Assembly (NCBI GenBank): GCA_021014945.1
Contig: MU266346.1
Location: forward strand, 1 to 64,000
From: Leucogyrophana mollusca
Taxonomy: Eukaryota > Basidiomycota > Agaricomycetes > Boletales
Length of the DNA: 64,000 bases
Reading direction: 5' to 3'
Part shown: positions 1-14,176 of the stretch, in pieces
How positions within the stretch are numbered: position 1 is the first letter of the stretch
Layout: each line of letters opens with the position of its first letter
Program-made: the position numbers and the translations under genes
The notes under the pieces: model-generated
Seen by the model: the letters and a program-made list of their open reading frames with translations, nothing else
Told to the model about the DNA's origin: nothing
Database searches by the model: none

Positions 1-258
1 CTTAAGGACCATGGGGATCGAATCCCTGAAGTTTGCCTCCCCATATTGTTATATAGCTTGATTCAATTGCATGCTTGACATGGTAGTTTTATAGCCAATT
101 GTGGTAATTTGACCAGTGACACCCGAAACTGTGGACATTGCCAACCATGATTTGGTATATAATGGCAAGCATTGTCATACAAAACACACTGTGATAATGA
201 GGAGGATTTTAGCTATTATGCCTATTGTAAGGTCTATATATAACATTGTCAATTTTTT

Positions 259-605
259 TCAGGTTTCATGATGGACCTCCATCTCCTCGAGGGTCTGCCC
301 GGCGAGCGTGAAAATGAGCGTCATGATCGTGTGCATGGCGCCTTGGTGTGTTGGAAGCGTCGGCGGAAGCTGATGCAGCAGCATCCCCAGTCGGCACCAA
401 TAAACACGCCATGTCTCTGCGAACCGCGCACTCGTCCCTTCCCAATCTCTCGTTGCGACTTTATCCGTCACCTCCTCCAGGCCCTGTTCACGTACTGGCT
501 GACAACGCACCCGCCACCGAAGAGGACTGCTAACCCGCGTCGGCGCTCGTAAAATACTTACGTGCGCCGTCGAGTACAAGGCAGCTGCTGGGTCCGATGC
601 GAGAA
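259..605 (-). pseudogene. PEX3: PEX3 relic A (N-terminal fragment only)
   Basis: Read on the minus strand, this encodes pieces of the N-terminal region of peroxin-3, the membrane receptor that docks PEX19 during peroxisome membrane biogenesis. Visible pieces are LEEVTDKVATRDW, corresponding to the family's RLEEVKDKV segment, and THQGAMHTIMTLIFTLA followed by GQTLEEMEV, corresponding to the YTVLALLPTLA..LEEMDVEGL segment. The same nucleotides recur, diverged, near 7140-7210, 12040-12310 and 20100-20400. Left of about 250 the similarity stops, so at least four fifths of the gene is absent, and the reading frame ends in HHET and a stop. The PEX3 assignment rests on motif recognition; that it is a non-functional fragment is seen directly. 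Confidence 0.7.
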
Positions 606-2010
606 ATGATTGATCATTGTGGTGAGAGGACGTGAGACGAGTTACGTAAGGCAGTTGGTGAAGTTGCTGACGATAATTCCGATTACCGTCCGCCGCGTCG
701 CCACCATTTTAAACGTGGTACATAGCCGATGCCTCGACAGGCTATTACTATCACAGCCGGGACCTCTAGATCTCGCTGTCCCTCCTTTGTATCTGTGCCA
801 GGTTCTACCCACTTCAAGTTGATATCACTGGCTTTAATCAAGGCGTGGGCTAGTTTCCAGTCGTTTGCTGATCGACTACGCTAATTCTATATTCGCCCAG
901 TCTATCTCCGCGTGTCCTCAACCCAGCACTGCAAAAGAAGGGGATGAGTCTTTCCGTTCCTCCGTTTGCAGAAGTCATGATCGCTCGTAATTACAGGTGA
1001 GCTCTGGCTAACTTCTGAGCTCCCCTCGCAGCCCTCGTCCTCGTCTATAACGTACTGAAAAAAACAAACGAGGACTGGTCATGCGCGTCGTTCATGACCT
1101 CAATCTCCGTCACTTCCTGTTACGAATCCAAACCCTAGCGCTTCAGACACTCGTTGGCAGATAATACACCTCGTACGTGGCCTGAGCGATGTAGACAAAA
1201 ACATTCACCGTTACGCAAGAGGACAGGGGGTACCCATCTCTCATGGGTCGGGACTCAGCGCATCAAGCGAGTTTTGATGTGCTTTAGTGCTGTGCTGTGC
1301 TATACGCGCGCACTGCTCCAGCGTAGCTCAGGCAGATACTTTGTTGGTGCTTCAATCTAGGTGGGGGGTCTGTTCCCTCAACGGTTTCCGGTGCGCGTTC
1401 TAGGCCCGTACCCAACGAGAATTGTCGATCAGGCTTGGTAGCGACCCGTCGATCGGAATCACCGCGCTCGAATACCGCAGGCAGCTGTCTTCAATGGTTT
1501 TCGGCGTTCTCATTCGTGCTGACACGCAACCTCCCCGACACCACAGCGCTCACCCTGCAGGATTCCCAACTCAACTGATCGAACTTATCGCGCCTTCATC
1601 ACTAGAAGTGCGTGGAGATTTTGACTTGATCTCCCCCACGACCTTTTTCGCGTGCGGGAGACACTCAGTTCGGTATCTCCGCCTCAAGACACACATACGT
1701 ATACCCTTGCTATCCTGATGGATGGTTCGACGGCATCGGCGCCTTCATGAAGCGCTTTTTATCTCAGTGGGCGCCAACGAAGGAACGTGCACCTCGGTAA
1801 CTGGCACCTCCTCAATGGCAGTCGCGCCACATCTAGAGGCATGGCAAAGAAGGAGATCGTCGATCTCGGAGCGAATCTACGAAAATCTGTCCTCAGCAAA
1901 AACCGAGTCAACATCAGAGTGAAGAGGCGTACCACATTCCAGGCTCCGTTGGTGGGGTCGAGAGATGAGGTGAGTGTCCGGTCCATGGTAATCACCGCAC
2001 CCGTGCAATA
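606..2010 (+). pseudogene. Decayed divergent neighbour of PEX3 relic A, unidentified (gene X)
   Basis: This stretch is alignable by eye with 12340-13215 downstream of relic C. Both start with a GAGAAAT..GTGAGAGGA..GTGAGACG stretch next to the PEX3 start. Both contain CTCAGTTCGGTATCTCCGCC, a GATGGATGGTTCGA segment, and a tract reading SQW(A/G)PTKER. Plus-strand exon-like frames here include GIGAFMKRFLSQWAPTKER around 1735-1790 and AKKEIVDLGANLRKSV around 1840-1890. The frames change between these blocks without clean splice sites, so the copy looks broken. I do not recognise the protein family. Its position next to the PEX3 start, pointing away, suggests it was the divergent neighbour in the ancestral duplicated unit. 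Confidence 0.45.
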
Positions 2011-2141
2011 GGGAAAAGATCGAATGCTTACATGCTTCGCGCTTGTATTGATTCGACTTTACTGCAGCACCGCGCTGGCAAGAGATACATTCAGTTCATG
2101 GTCAAGAGTCAGGCTCGTATTGTACTCGGGCCGCAAACTCA

Positions 2142-4107
<1,966 letters not shown>

Positions 4108-5488
4108 ATGTCTTCGGCGGGCGTACCACTGGATACCGCAGCAATACTTGCCACGGTATTAGAGGCTATCTTATATGGTAAGCTCACCTTGCGTTTGCCA
4201 TCCCGCGTCTGTTGACTAGTTGTATGCGAATGTTCAGGATTTTCCTTGATGATGTTCGGCGGGACTGTGTGGGCGCTGAGCTATCGCCGTCCGAGGAAAG
4301 ACATCAACCGCATCATGATGTCCGTTGCCTTCCTGCTATTGATTCTGAGTACTATCGTAAGTTATCCTGTTAATGTGACGTCTAGCGCTCACACTGGCAT
4401 CACGTCTAGCATATCATCGTGGACATCAAGCGACTTATAGAAGGGCTAGTTACATATCGTGATACGTTCCCTGGTGGGCCGCCGGCCTTCTTTGCCGACG
4501 TGACCCAGGTAACATTCGTTTTCACAAATGCGGTATACGGCTTACAGACGCTGGTTGGTGATGGGGTTGTTGTAAGTCACCTGATTCTATGTTTGGCGGA
4601 ACATTATTCATGCAGTAGTATTCAAAAGATCTATCGGTGCTATGCCGTATGGCAGTCGTATTGGGTTCTTTTGTTCCAGGGGATGCTATGGTCTAGTGTT
4701 GCAGGTCCGTGGAGTTTCCTCAGGTTCTTCGAAGATATGATTTGTGTACAGTTTTCTCATTGCATCTTCAGTAACTGCCGTTGGATCGATCTACAATGTC
4801 TCACACGCAACGGAAAACCGCAGCGATGTATTCGCCAAGCAGACCGGGCAGTGGGTCACTGCATTCTATGTTTCTACCCTCGCGACCAATCTAATAAGCT
4901 CAGGTAATTCACCAACGGCTAAGCAATCCGAATACTACACTAAACTATGTGTGAATCTGCAGGCCTCTTGGCATACCGCATCTGGACTATTGATCGTCAT
5001 GTAGCAACATTGCGTGCCACTAGAAACACAGTGGTCCCTGTTGTGCGGGTACTCGTAGATTCCGCAGTCCTGTACTCTGCTGCTCTTTTCACAGCTCTGG
5101 TTTGCTTCGTTTGCGGCAACAATGGGCAGTTCGTGGTAGCGGATATGGTGGGCCTTCATTCATGCCTGGTTTAAGTGACGCTAACTTGAATTTGCCTAAG
5201 ATAACTCCTATCATATCGATCGCTTTCTACATGGTGCTCATTCGAGTTGGGATCTCGAAGAACCTGCGCGTCTATGCATCCACTGTTCGTTCCGGCGCGA
5301 ACAGCCAACCAGCGCAAGACTGTCAGCGACGTCCTTTGCGACCTATTCAAGTCCATATCGGCCAATTTACAGAAAGTTATAAAGATGGATCTGCAGCGTC
5401 CCGGGACACATCCGACATCGGGAAAAATACCCCTAGCGAGGCTGAGGTATCTGTGATAGCACTCACGCCTATGTCGCCATGCCCCTGA
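4108..5488 (+). CDS. Seven-helix basidiomycete membrane protein (family without assigned function)
   Basis: Six or seven exons splice cleanly by frame. The start ATG gives MSSAGVPLDTAAILATVLEA, and an intron at 4178-4237 joins ILY to GFSLMMFGGTVWALSYRR. Then come LLLILSTIHIIVDI, the conserved TYRDTFPGGPPAFFADVTQ loop, LQTLVGDGVVIYRCYAVW, a helix with VAVTAVGSIYNVSHATE, then WVTAFYVSTLATNLISSGLL, VLVDSAVLYSAALFTALVC, and a last helix ITPIISIAFYMVLIRVGI. The polar tail contains PIQVHIGQFTE, also typical of the family. Family members are multi-copy integral membrane proteins of mushroom-forming fungi, and no biochemical role is established. All exons remain open, so the gene appears intact. It is tail-to-tail with PEX3 relic B. 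Donor and acceptor positions of the last two introns are less certain. Confidence 0.8.
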
Positions 5489-5559
5489 AACGTAGCTCTC
5501 GATACTTTCTCCCAATCAACTTTATGAGCCTGAAGAGTGTTGCGATTGGCTTCGTACAT

Positions 5560-7310
5560 TCGCGCGTAGTGTGTTCAGGCGTAAGCGAGTATCAAGTATA
5601 TGCGGATAAAATGCGCATAAACTTTGTCCGACAGGCGTATATGGAAAATGTGTCGTGTTTGATATTCAGCGGGGAGTAAAACAGGTGAATGAAATGAGCG
5701 CGGAAAGGAATAAAAAGAGCGAAAAGAAGTGAAATTGTCAGTGATCAGTTGGCAGTGCAGGAACAAATACCAACCACAGAACCAGAAAAAACGAGATATC
5801 GAACGAAGAAACCCCTGCATCTGCATACAATCACACTCTGAGGCCTAGGAGTCTCTGGGAGGACACACCAGAAGAACGAGAGATGGTTCTCCTGCCCGCG
5901 CGTGCGCACTGTCATGCATGTGTATGCGCACCCCCACGCATATATGCACCTCCCCTTTTCCCACTAGTGTTCCCTCCCTCCCCGTCCCCCAGCCCGCTGA
6001 CCAAACACAGCCACGAAAACAACGCTCTCCTCCTCAGCTCCGCGCGCACAACCTTTTCCACAACAAATCACCAATCGCAAAAAAATAATATAGCTCACTC
6101 CCTCCAAAGAAACCCTAACAAACGCAAACGAAGCCACTCACCCCCTCAAATACCTCCTCGACCCCGCCTCACCCGCGTCACGACATCCTTGCGCCCCACG
6201 TGCAGGATCCGCCACAAGAGCGTGAGGAAGCGCATCCCAGTGGATCTGAGATAGGGGTAGTTGGCTGGAGGGGACTGGTGGAGGGTAGGCTTGTTTCATG
6301 TGATCGTCGAATAAGCGTCTCTTCGGTGGCAAATAAATGTAGGTACTGTGGGAAGTACCCCGCGCACGCGCTGCATTCACCTCAGAGGCATCTCCAGCGC
6401 TTCCATATCCGACACGTGACTCACCACGGAGTCCAGTTACCATACGCGTTAGGCGATGGTGGCGCGCGAGCGTGGGACGCCTATATGCGCTCGAGCCCGT
6501 CCTGGGCGACGACGGAGGTAACGTAGCGCTGGCGCGCGAGGAGGGCGAGCTGGAGGAAGGTAGGGAGGGGGATGAGGATCGTGGAGTAGAGGACCGTGAG
6601 GGCGCGTGTTAGGGCTGTAGATTAGGCTTACAAGTTATAAGTAAAGCAGAAGGGACAAGAATTGGTTCGAGCGACATGCAGGACGATAGGCATGGGGGAC
6701 GGCGTACTAAGAATCCCCACCCCCTTCCATAGCTGGGCTTTTCTGCGCGTACTGCTAGAGGCGGGCGAAGAGACACGGTATATGGTTGGAACCGCAGAGT
6801 GAGTCGAGGCTACAGCCGAGCCTGCGTAGCTCCTCTGGGAGCTCGTGGTAGTTATCGAATCTGAGAGCTGTGCACTTGCCGATGCGAGGAAGTCGCGTGG
6901 GTGCGGCACCGATGCAGACCCAGACATACCTCCCACATCTGACTACGCACCACTAATCCCCGCCCCCCTGGTCCACCCAGCTCCCATTCCCGCCTCAACT
7001 CGAAACCGATACAGGCCCCGCGTCCAACTTCATCTGACGGCGACTCCAACTGCACAGGCGAAGGGGGAAAGAGAAACTGCGGATGATTGCAGTGCGTGCA
7101 GCGTGTGCAGCGCGTGGCTTGGAGTGCAACTCGAGTTCGTGCGTGAGTCCCTCGAGGTCTGCCTAGCGACCGTGAGAATAAGCGTCATATGTGTGTACAC
7201 GCGCCAGGCAAGGAGAAAATGCCGCACCACTGCCAGTGCCGCCTCAGTGCCGCAACGTGCCACGAACAACGCAAACAAGCATGTTAGAGTCAGAAAGCGA
7301 GTCACAGGTC
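5560..7310 (-). pseudogene. PEX3: PEX3 relic B (both ends lost)
   Basis: Minus-strand pieces recognisable from N to C terminus are MTLILTVARQTSRDSRTNSS (7190-7130, equivalent to the TLARQTLEEMDVEGL region), RKAQLWKGVGILS (about 6750-6700, the ..AELWREVKMLS segment), and RFLTLLWRILHVGRKDVV (about 6235-6180, the LSWWILHVGWKDV segment). The pieces lie in different frames with no credible splice sites between them. The segment 5560-5780 matches 18510-18710 of relic D, giving the same internal order. The C-terminal third seen in relics C and D (their 10000-11000 and 16000-17300) is missing, as is the first exon. A clear non-functional copy. Confidence 0.7.
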
Positions 7311-7930
7311 GGTCTTGAAATATATCATGATGAATAAACGCACGACTGAAATAATTCGTTCGGTTTTACTGGTTATTCTTGCTCGCGATACTTGGTTTTA
7401 TGAAGGCTCGACGCAGTGAAGCGCCAAAGTGTCGCATCGATTAGACTGGTACCACATTATTACCAAACGCGGAAGGTGCCGTGACACTCCAATATTTCCG
7501 GACGCTCAACATGAAAGCATTGTAATTGCTGTATGTATCTCAAGGACTCTGGCTGCATCCAACTGAATCACCGCTACCTAGTGTCGCCTTTATAAGTACT
7601 GCTATTGCGGCAGTGTTGCGGCTCGATACGGCAGGTGGGGCATTTTCTCCGTTTCTCCGTGCCTGCCGCCGTGGGGCTTTGTTTGTATCGCACCTTATCG
7701 CCCACACCGCCCACCCATAACAAAAATTCTAAATGACCTCTATCATGATCGACAGGTGGTCTAAACGCCTCGCAATCAGTTGTGATTATGATCTTGATTG
7801 TTCCCAACGCAACACAGCGCCTTCCACAATTGTTGCGCTCCGCTGAACAACAGCAGCCATCCTGGTATAAAGGCTCCAAACACGACTAGAGACAACGAAA
7901 AGATCCAGCCCTCCCGTCCCTAATTGTGCG
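7311..7930. other. Intergenic, no gene recognised
   Basis: Between relic B and the start of the next membrane protein gene. Only short frames without domain content. It would contain the promoter of the gene at 7931. Confidence 0.5.
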
Positions 7931-9643
7931 ATGAGCTCCCTGGAAAGTCTCGAGCAGGCCCAAGCCCTCAACTATGTGTACAGTAAGCATTTGTTCTTTT
8001 TGTGGCTTTACAATAATTCCGTCTGAGCCATGTTTCTTTGCAGTGGCCTCAGCAGCCGTTGTTATGTATGACCAAGGTCTGAAGAATCCCTTGTCTGTCA
8101 ATTCAAGTTGACGAACAGGAATTGTATAGTGCTTAACTTCTCACAAGAGGTCAGTATTCCTCGCCTCATTCCTGAGCAACGCTCTCAAGTTTAAGCATCC
8201 TCGAGGTGGACCTGATCTGGGTAGGTACACACGTCACGGGTTGCTGAGGAAGACTTCTGAGCTCATAAGGAGGTTAGGGTCGCCACTGGACCTTCATGAC
8301 GGGACTTTATTTTGCGGTGCGTGGGGCTGTCTGGGTTCTCGTCGTTCGCATGGCAATATAGCTAAGGATGCACATACTCCAGGCTCGTTACTGTGGCTCC
8401 GTATCTTTATTGTGCGTCCAGGAGTAAAATTTCGATCCCCTCAGCTAACGCGACATGCCGGCTAACAGCGGAACCACAGCATGTAAGCTAACCCCAAGGG
8501 CACACCGCTTTCGCTGAATACCATGTTCTAGTGGGCTTGCGGCTTACCTGGACTCGCAAAGTGCGCACATTTTTATATGGTCCTGCAGGAAAAAGATCAT
8601 CTGACAGAATTGGTGATGTAGGAGTAAGGTTTTCCTTACATTGCCCTCGCGTTTGCCCATGACTCAGATGTGACACTGATGCTCAACGCAAACAAACTAC
8701 AGACGTGAGCACCAATTACTTGCGTGTTCTAGGTCTCCAGCATGTCTGAGTAGGGGTCTCGCATTTCCAAAGTCGAATCTGCATATATTGCCAGTCAATG
8801 GTTAAGCGGTGTGTTTGGTGTAGCAATGCAAGGTATAGGATGCCATCGTATTCAAAATTACATCTGTTCGCTGTTGATCATTCGTTCACGGACAGCAATT
8901 CTTCTCGTACGGGTGTATGCGCTTTACAACCGTTCGAAGAAGCTTCTGGCTTTTTTGCTGGCATGCTTTTGCTGCGAGGTGATTGTAGTGCTGGTAACTT
9001 ACGGAATGCTATTCAACTTTTCCTTCATGGGAAGATACGGTATGTTTAAATATCTAACTCGAGTGTCCACCCTTGGCTCAGTCATCGTTGGATCAGTTTT
9101 GGCTATCGGCCCAAATTCGATCGGTAGTGTCGCGGAGGAAGATGAGCTGGACCCTGCCGTCCTCGAACCATTGGGAGTGGTCAACGTCCTGATGCAACTA
9201 ACACTCGACGTGATCTTACTTGCATTCGCGCTGTTTGCCGCTGTAAATCATGCTTCGGAAGCCAGGAAACTGCACGGAGGATGGTCGATCAACCCCCTGG
9301 TGAAGTCTTTGGTTGCGGACCAACTTATCTACTTCATCGGGTACGTTGATCATTCAATAATCAAAGGGCAACATTCGTTCACAGCGAGCTCGCCAGGAAC
9401 GTGATTTGGCAAGCGACTGCCCTCTCCTTGCTTGTCCCCAATTCCATTGCAGCCGGATCCGTGTTTATGGCTGGAATGAACGACTTCTTCGGCGCTTTTG
9501 CGGTCCTTGCAGGTCCTCACATGGTGATCAGCCTCCGTGCCAAAGAAATCAAGACAGTGAAGGACACATCACACGGAGAACTGAGCACGATCCAATTCGG
9601 GGCTAGGGATCTTCCTGCCCAGTCAGTCGAAGAAGAGCCCTGA
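7931..9643 (+). CDS. DUF6533-type seven-helix membrane protein, possibly degraded in the middle
   Basis: The start ATG gives MSSLESLEQAQALNYVY, then an intron, then MASAAVVMYDQ, an intron, VLNFSQE, an intron, VDLIW. This is the DUF6533 signature (NY..AS.AV..YD..L.F..EV.LIW). A following exon reads GRHWTFMTGLYFAVR. Later exons contain AILLVRVYALYNRSKKLLA, a helix with LLACFCCEVIVVLVTYG, a long loop, VLMQLTLDVILLAFALFAAV and SLVADQLIYFIG. A clean intron (about 9340-9390) then joins to GELARNVIWQATALSLLVPN and AGPHMVISLRAKEI before the stop. Between about 8345 and 8860 I could not build continuous exons; this part may be mis-spliced by me or decayed. Members are multi-copy membrane proteins of unknown function in mushroom fungi. 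Confidence 0.68.
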
Positions 9644-9984
9644 GCCCGAGTCCATGGTGGAGCGCGGCTGTAGTTCCGTTAGATGTCAGACTGACGGGGA
9701 AGCTTGCAATCTGCCTGGCGGTCTCGACTCTGGACATCACTTAGATCCTTACTGCCTCGAATGATTGTCCCCCTCGAACTCCCGATGTTCCGGTTGCTAT
9801 CCATGTATTTGTGCTGTTGCAGCCCAGTATTTATCTTGCGTGTCAAGCTACTACTTAGAATCCGTTCCACGGTGCTGTACTCTCGTTCCCGCCCAGCGAA
9901 TCTATATTATATTGGGTATTCCAATGAACCAATGAGCCACACGGACAACGCCGTTCCCCTAATCAGCATCGGAGGGCAATCGAA
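9644..9984. other. Intergenic spacer, no gene recognised
   Basis: Tail-to-tail spacer between the membrane protein gene and PEX3 relic C. From about 9990 onward the sequence aligns with 15998 onward in relic D. Confidence 0.5.
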
Positions 9985-12325
9985 GTGATATATGACGTTC
10001 GAGTTGTGTATGAGCATGCAACGAAGATAACACGATACATAGCTAGAGCATGCGACGCCACTATCCCCAAGTTTGATCCCCCGCCGTGATCCTGCTTCTG
10101 CCCCGGAATACGATCCCGATGCTCCGAGATGATGATCGCTTCCAGTGCTGAGACTCTTGCGTACCCATGATGTTCTGTGCTTCAAGAAGCCCCATCAGTA
10201 TTGATGTCGCAAGGACTGGTGTGGTGGGATGGAGATGGAGAGGTACATTGGAGGGGAGAGCATGACATTCCGATTCGCTGCACTGAAGCAAAATCGCAAC
10301 GATTTCGGAAGTAAAGGCTGTGATCGGCGGAAACAACCCACAAGATCGACGATCAACAGAGTCAAATCACGGGGTGATCGATCGACGGAAACGAACTACA
10401 GGTCGACTCAGGTCGGTCGATCGGTGGAGGTCACCCCAACATGCACCAGGCAACGCGTTTGGTGCACAGCACACACCGCAACACACCGCGCCCAGCGAGG
10501 CATGGACATAACCGACCCCGAAAGCAAGGCGAAAGAACGATTGAAAGAAAGTGCACAAGACCGAAGGTGCTAACATGCTCGCACGGCCAAATAATTTGGG
10601 AGAAAGACGTAGACAGAGAAGAGAGAGGAAAGACGATCACAATCAGGCAATCAGATAGAAGACTCACGCCAACCAGCTCGTTCGGTAGCCCATTCAATGC
10701 AAGCTGGCTCCACTTCGCCAGGCCCGGTAACAGATCCACTGATCGGACCTTCACTTCCACATTCTCCCTCGCGCTTTCTCTCCGCAGCTGGCTGTACCCA
10801 TCCTCACCTCCCCCAGCCTCACCACCACCACCACCCACAATGATTTCTCCCGCACTACCCACAAACACACGCCCTCTCAGCCGCTCGGTGAGCCACTCTG
10901 TCGCACCGTCGAGTGCGGCCTCGAGGACGACCACGAAGTCTGTGGAGAGGATATAGAAGCGCGTTTGCGCGAGGTGGGCGGTGAAGTGCGGGTCGGGGTG
11001 GGCATGGGGTGTGGAGGAGGGGTGTGCGGCTGTGGGAATAGAACCGAATCGGCGAGCGACCGATTCCCGTCCGACAGGTGTTCGGGCACCAAGTGAACAA
11101 AATGTTCTATCGCCGGAGCAGCGAGCGTCCAGAATACTCTATCCACCCAACGGAACAAGCGCCAAACGGGTGTCCAGTGCGCACCAAAGGGAGAGTTCGA
11201 GAATGTAAACACCCACAAAAACAAAAGGAAATTTTTGTCAAGAAAGACGAGGGTTCTAACCAACACCTCGTATCCCCCTCCCTTCGAAAGCAAAAAGAGG
11301 CAAGGATAAGAACGAAAAAATACCCACTCAATCCGCATCTCCCCGCCGTCGAAACGCAATCCCAGAGGCAACGTCCAGCGCCTCCATATTCAAAACGCGT
11401 CCCACCGCGTGTCCTATGACCATTCGCGCAAGCAATGGTGGCGCTCGAGTATGGGACGCCTGTACGCGCTCAAGCCGTTCCTGGGCGACGACGGAGGCGA
11501 TGTAGCGCTGGGCGAACTGGAGGGAGGTAATAAGGGAGATAAGGGTCGCGGAGTGGAAGGCTGTAAGGGTGCGTGTTAGGGCTGTAGGTTAGGATTACAA
11601 GCTATAAGTAAAGCGGGAGGGGCGAGAGTTAGTTCGAGCGATATGCAGGATGATGGGCGGAGGGAAGGACGTACTAAGCATCTTGATCTCCTCTCACAAC
11701 TCTGCTTTACTGCACGTACTGCTGGAGGTGGCCAGTAAATGGATTGAACAGCAGAGTGCGTAGAGGCCTGCGTAGCTCATTTGGAAGCCCGCCGTAATAA
11801 TCGAGTCCGAGAGCCGTGCGCCTGCCGAGGCGAGGAAGTCGTGCAGGCGCAGCACTGATCGGTGATCCAGACCCTAACCCAGACGGAGGCCCCCTACATC
11901 CGACTACCACAGACCCCGCGTCCAACTCCCCATCTAACGGCGGCTCCGACTGCGCAGGTGAAGGGGAAGAAGAGGAGCCGCCAATTATTGCAGTGCGTGT
12001 AGCGTGTGACTTAGAGGGCGACTAGAACTCGTGCGTGAGGCCCCCAACGTCCATCTCCTCGAACATTTTCCTGGCGAGTGTGGGGACGAGCGCCATGATT
12101 GTGTACATGTGTTGTAAGTGAGGGCGGAAGCTGGTACTCCAACATCCCAATCAGCACCGATACACACACTATATCTCTGCGAACCACACACTTGTCCGTT
12201 GCCAATATTTCCCTGACGACTTTATCCTTCACCTCTTCCAGACGCTTGTTCACATACTGGCTGACAGCGTACCCACCACCGAGGAGGACTGCTAACCCAT
12301 GTAAAATACTGATATGCACTGCTGA
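9985..12325 (-). pseudogene. PEX3: PEX3 relic C (longest N-to-C content, internally deleted)
   Basis: The minus strand starts with LGGGYAVSQYVNKRLEEVKD (about 12290-12225), a textbook peroxin-3 N-terminus. It then shifts frame before YTIMALVPTLARKMFEEMDV and GGLTHEF (about 12105-12035), which ends in a stop. The C-terminal exon is well preserved: VVLEAALDGATEWLTERLRG followed by RVFVGSAG (10934-10850) and VKVRSVDLLPGLAKWSQLAL then NGLPNELV (about 10760-10680). That is the family's closing LPGLARWSQLALNGLPNELV block, with a splice donor at its end. Compared with relic D, about 1 kb corresponding to 17000-18080 is missing. Frameshift, stop and deletion together indicate a pseudogene. The gene's normal product anchors PEX19 on peroxisomal membranes. 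Confidence 0.78.
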
Positions 12326-12339
12326 GTATAAGGCAGGTT

Positions 12340-13215
12340 GCTGGCTTCAATGTTGCGAGAAATTGTGGCGAGAGGAAGTGAGACGGGTTATGTAAGTGTG
12401 CGCAAAAGCGCCACGGTGATGGGTTTGAAAATTGTCAACGTCAGCATGCTCGTTGTTGTCAACAATGATCTCGATCAGCGTCCGTGGTGTTGGCGTTATT
12501 TTAGGCGCGGCAGCCGATGTCCTTGACAGGCGGCTCTCGTGGCCGCGACCTTTAGCCCTCACCGCCCCTCCTTTGTATCTGTGGCAATCTCTACCCGCTT
12601 GAAGCTGATGCCACAATCGTCGACTGACTTGATTCCAGGCGTTGGCTAGTCTCAAGTCGTTTTGCTGATCAGTTATGCTCATTCCAACTTCCCCTGGTCA
12701 ATTTTTTGCATTTCCTCGACTCCAGGCCCGACACTGCAAGAGCAGAGGGATGTAGTCGTTCCGTTCCTCCATTTGCGCAAGCCGTGATCGCTTGTAAATA
12801 CGCGTTCATCTCGCCTTATCTTGACCTCAGGTGCAGCTCTCCGTAATTTGAAGTTCGCGGACATCTTAACTTGATTTTTCCTGCGACTTTTCGTGCGTGG
12901 GGAAGCGTATCTCAGTTCGGTATCTCCGCCTCAACACCCACACTACAGACCCCTGTTGCCCTTGATGGATGGTTCGATGCTCTATCTCAGTGGGGGCCAA
13001 CGAAGGAACGCACGATTATATCATTGAGTTTAGGAAGAAGCTACGAGCGGTTCATCCGGATGTATGGATCGAGGTACGGATGTACGGCGCGCATATTGAC
13101 CTCATGAATGATCCTGCGAGAAACGAAGGAAAGGGACCCAGCACTAGCGGAGCCGATCATCGGCCGACTGACACAAAATATCTAACAATGCCTGGTCACG
13201 CGCCGACGAGGTGAA
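12340..13215 (+). pseudogene. Decayed divergent neighbour of PEX3 relic C, unidentified (gene X, second copy)
   Basis: Homologous at nucleotide level to 606-2010. Plus-strand coding-like pieces are LDGWFDALSQWGPTKERT (about 12960-13010), then in another frame EFRKKLRAVHPDVWIEVRMY (about 13023-13085). The corresponding piece in the first copy reads SQWAPTKER, so the same exon is identifiable in both. The frames do not join and no full start or stop can be assigned. Protein family not recognised. Confidence 0.45.
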
Positions 13216-14176
13216 ACGGGGTGCCGGACCGGCGCCAGAAGACGACAAAGAGGGCAATGAGATGGGAAGGTACTCGACGAGATGAGAGACGGCAAGGAGG
13301 AATCAGCCTGCCGAGCGCTCCAAGTCGGGCTAAGAGGTACTCGAATTAAAGGATCGAGGAGAGCATTCGGGTGAGTGCGGGTTTGGTGTGTGTACGATCA
13401 CAGTGGACCCAGTATCCGCGATTGTCTGATTTATCTTCAAATTTGCTAGATGGTTACAAAATGACTGATATCGGGGCTTCGAAGTCATTTCCAGACTGGC
13501 GCTACCCCACGCCTATCGTACTATGGTTTTACAACCATACTGGACAATTTCGCGGGAAACGACTGACCAGCTTCCGGCTAAATCAGAGATCCTGTAAGAT
13601 CATGGGGTAACAAGAGTTTTGCTGCAAGGTACGGATTGCTTAAACATACACTTCCACCCCACGTGACACGAGAGTGCGACCCACAGCTTGAGCCTAATGT
13701 GAACCATCGATTTGGTGACTGGCACTTGATGCGGCTGCAAAGTATGTACGAATACACTTATTTTGAGCGTGTATCATTGCATGCAAGCACAGGGGTCATG
13801 AAAGAAGAGCCGGTGGGCGGTGTGAACTTGATGCCCACACACCGCCACACTGTCCATTTACCACCAGACTGGAGCATTGGCATCATTCAGAATCGGCATC
13901 TCATCACTATCTCATCATAAATCATAGGATTGCAATGCACCTGTGTGTTTCAATGTTCAATGTGATCACAGCCTGCGAGTCTAACTGCTCAGGTTTTCTG
14001 GGTAAGTACTATATAACGCTCCTTGGTATCATAATATCCAGACCTCGCCAGAGTTCAACATCACCTTGGATAATATCTCCACTAACAATTGCTGGCGACT
14101 CGACAATTAGTAGAGGTAAGGACAATTGAACTTGACCCCTACGGCGCTCATACTTCGAGGACATTGAAAGCACGCG
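13216..14176. other. Intergenic, no gene recognised
   Basis: Frames up to 94 codons occur but none has recognisable content or splice-supported extensions. The last part is the likely promoter of the gene at 14177. Confidence 0.5.

Noticed and set aside
10..40. A B-box-like GGGATTCGATCCCC on the minus strand, suggesting a tRNA or SINE
   Set aside because: No matching acceptor stem, anticodon arm or A-box is found in the adjacent sequence; at best a chance T-arm-like hairpin at the window edge.
5883..6254. A 123-codon plus-strand frame rich in Pro, Ser and His
   Set aside because: Complement of PEX3 relic B, with no domain or splice support.
10441..10956. A proline/arginine-rich 171-codon plus-strand frame
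   Set aside because: It is the complement of the PEX3 relic C C-terminal exon; low-complexity composition comes from the opposite strand.
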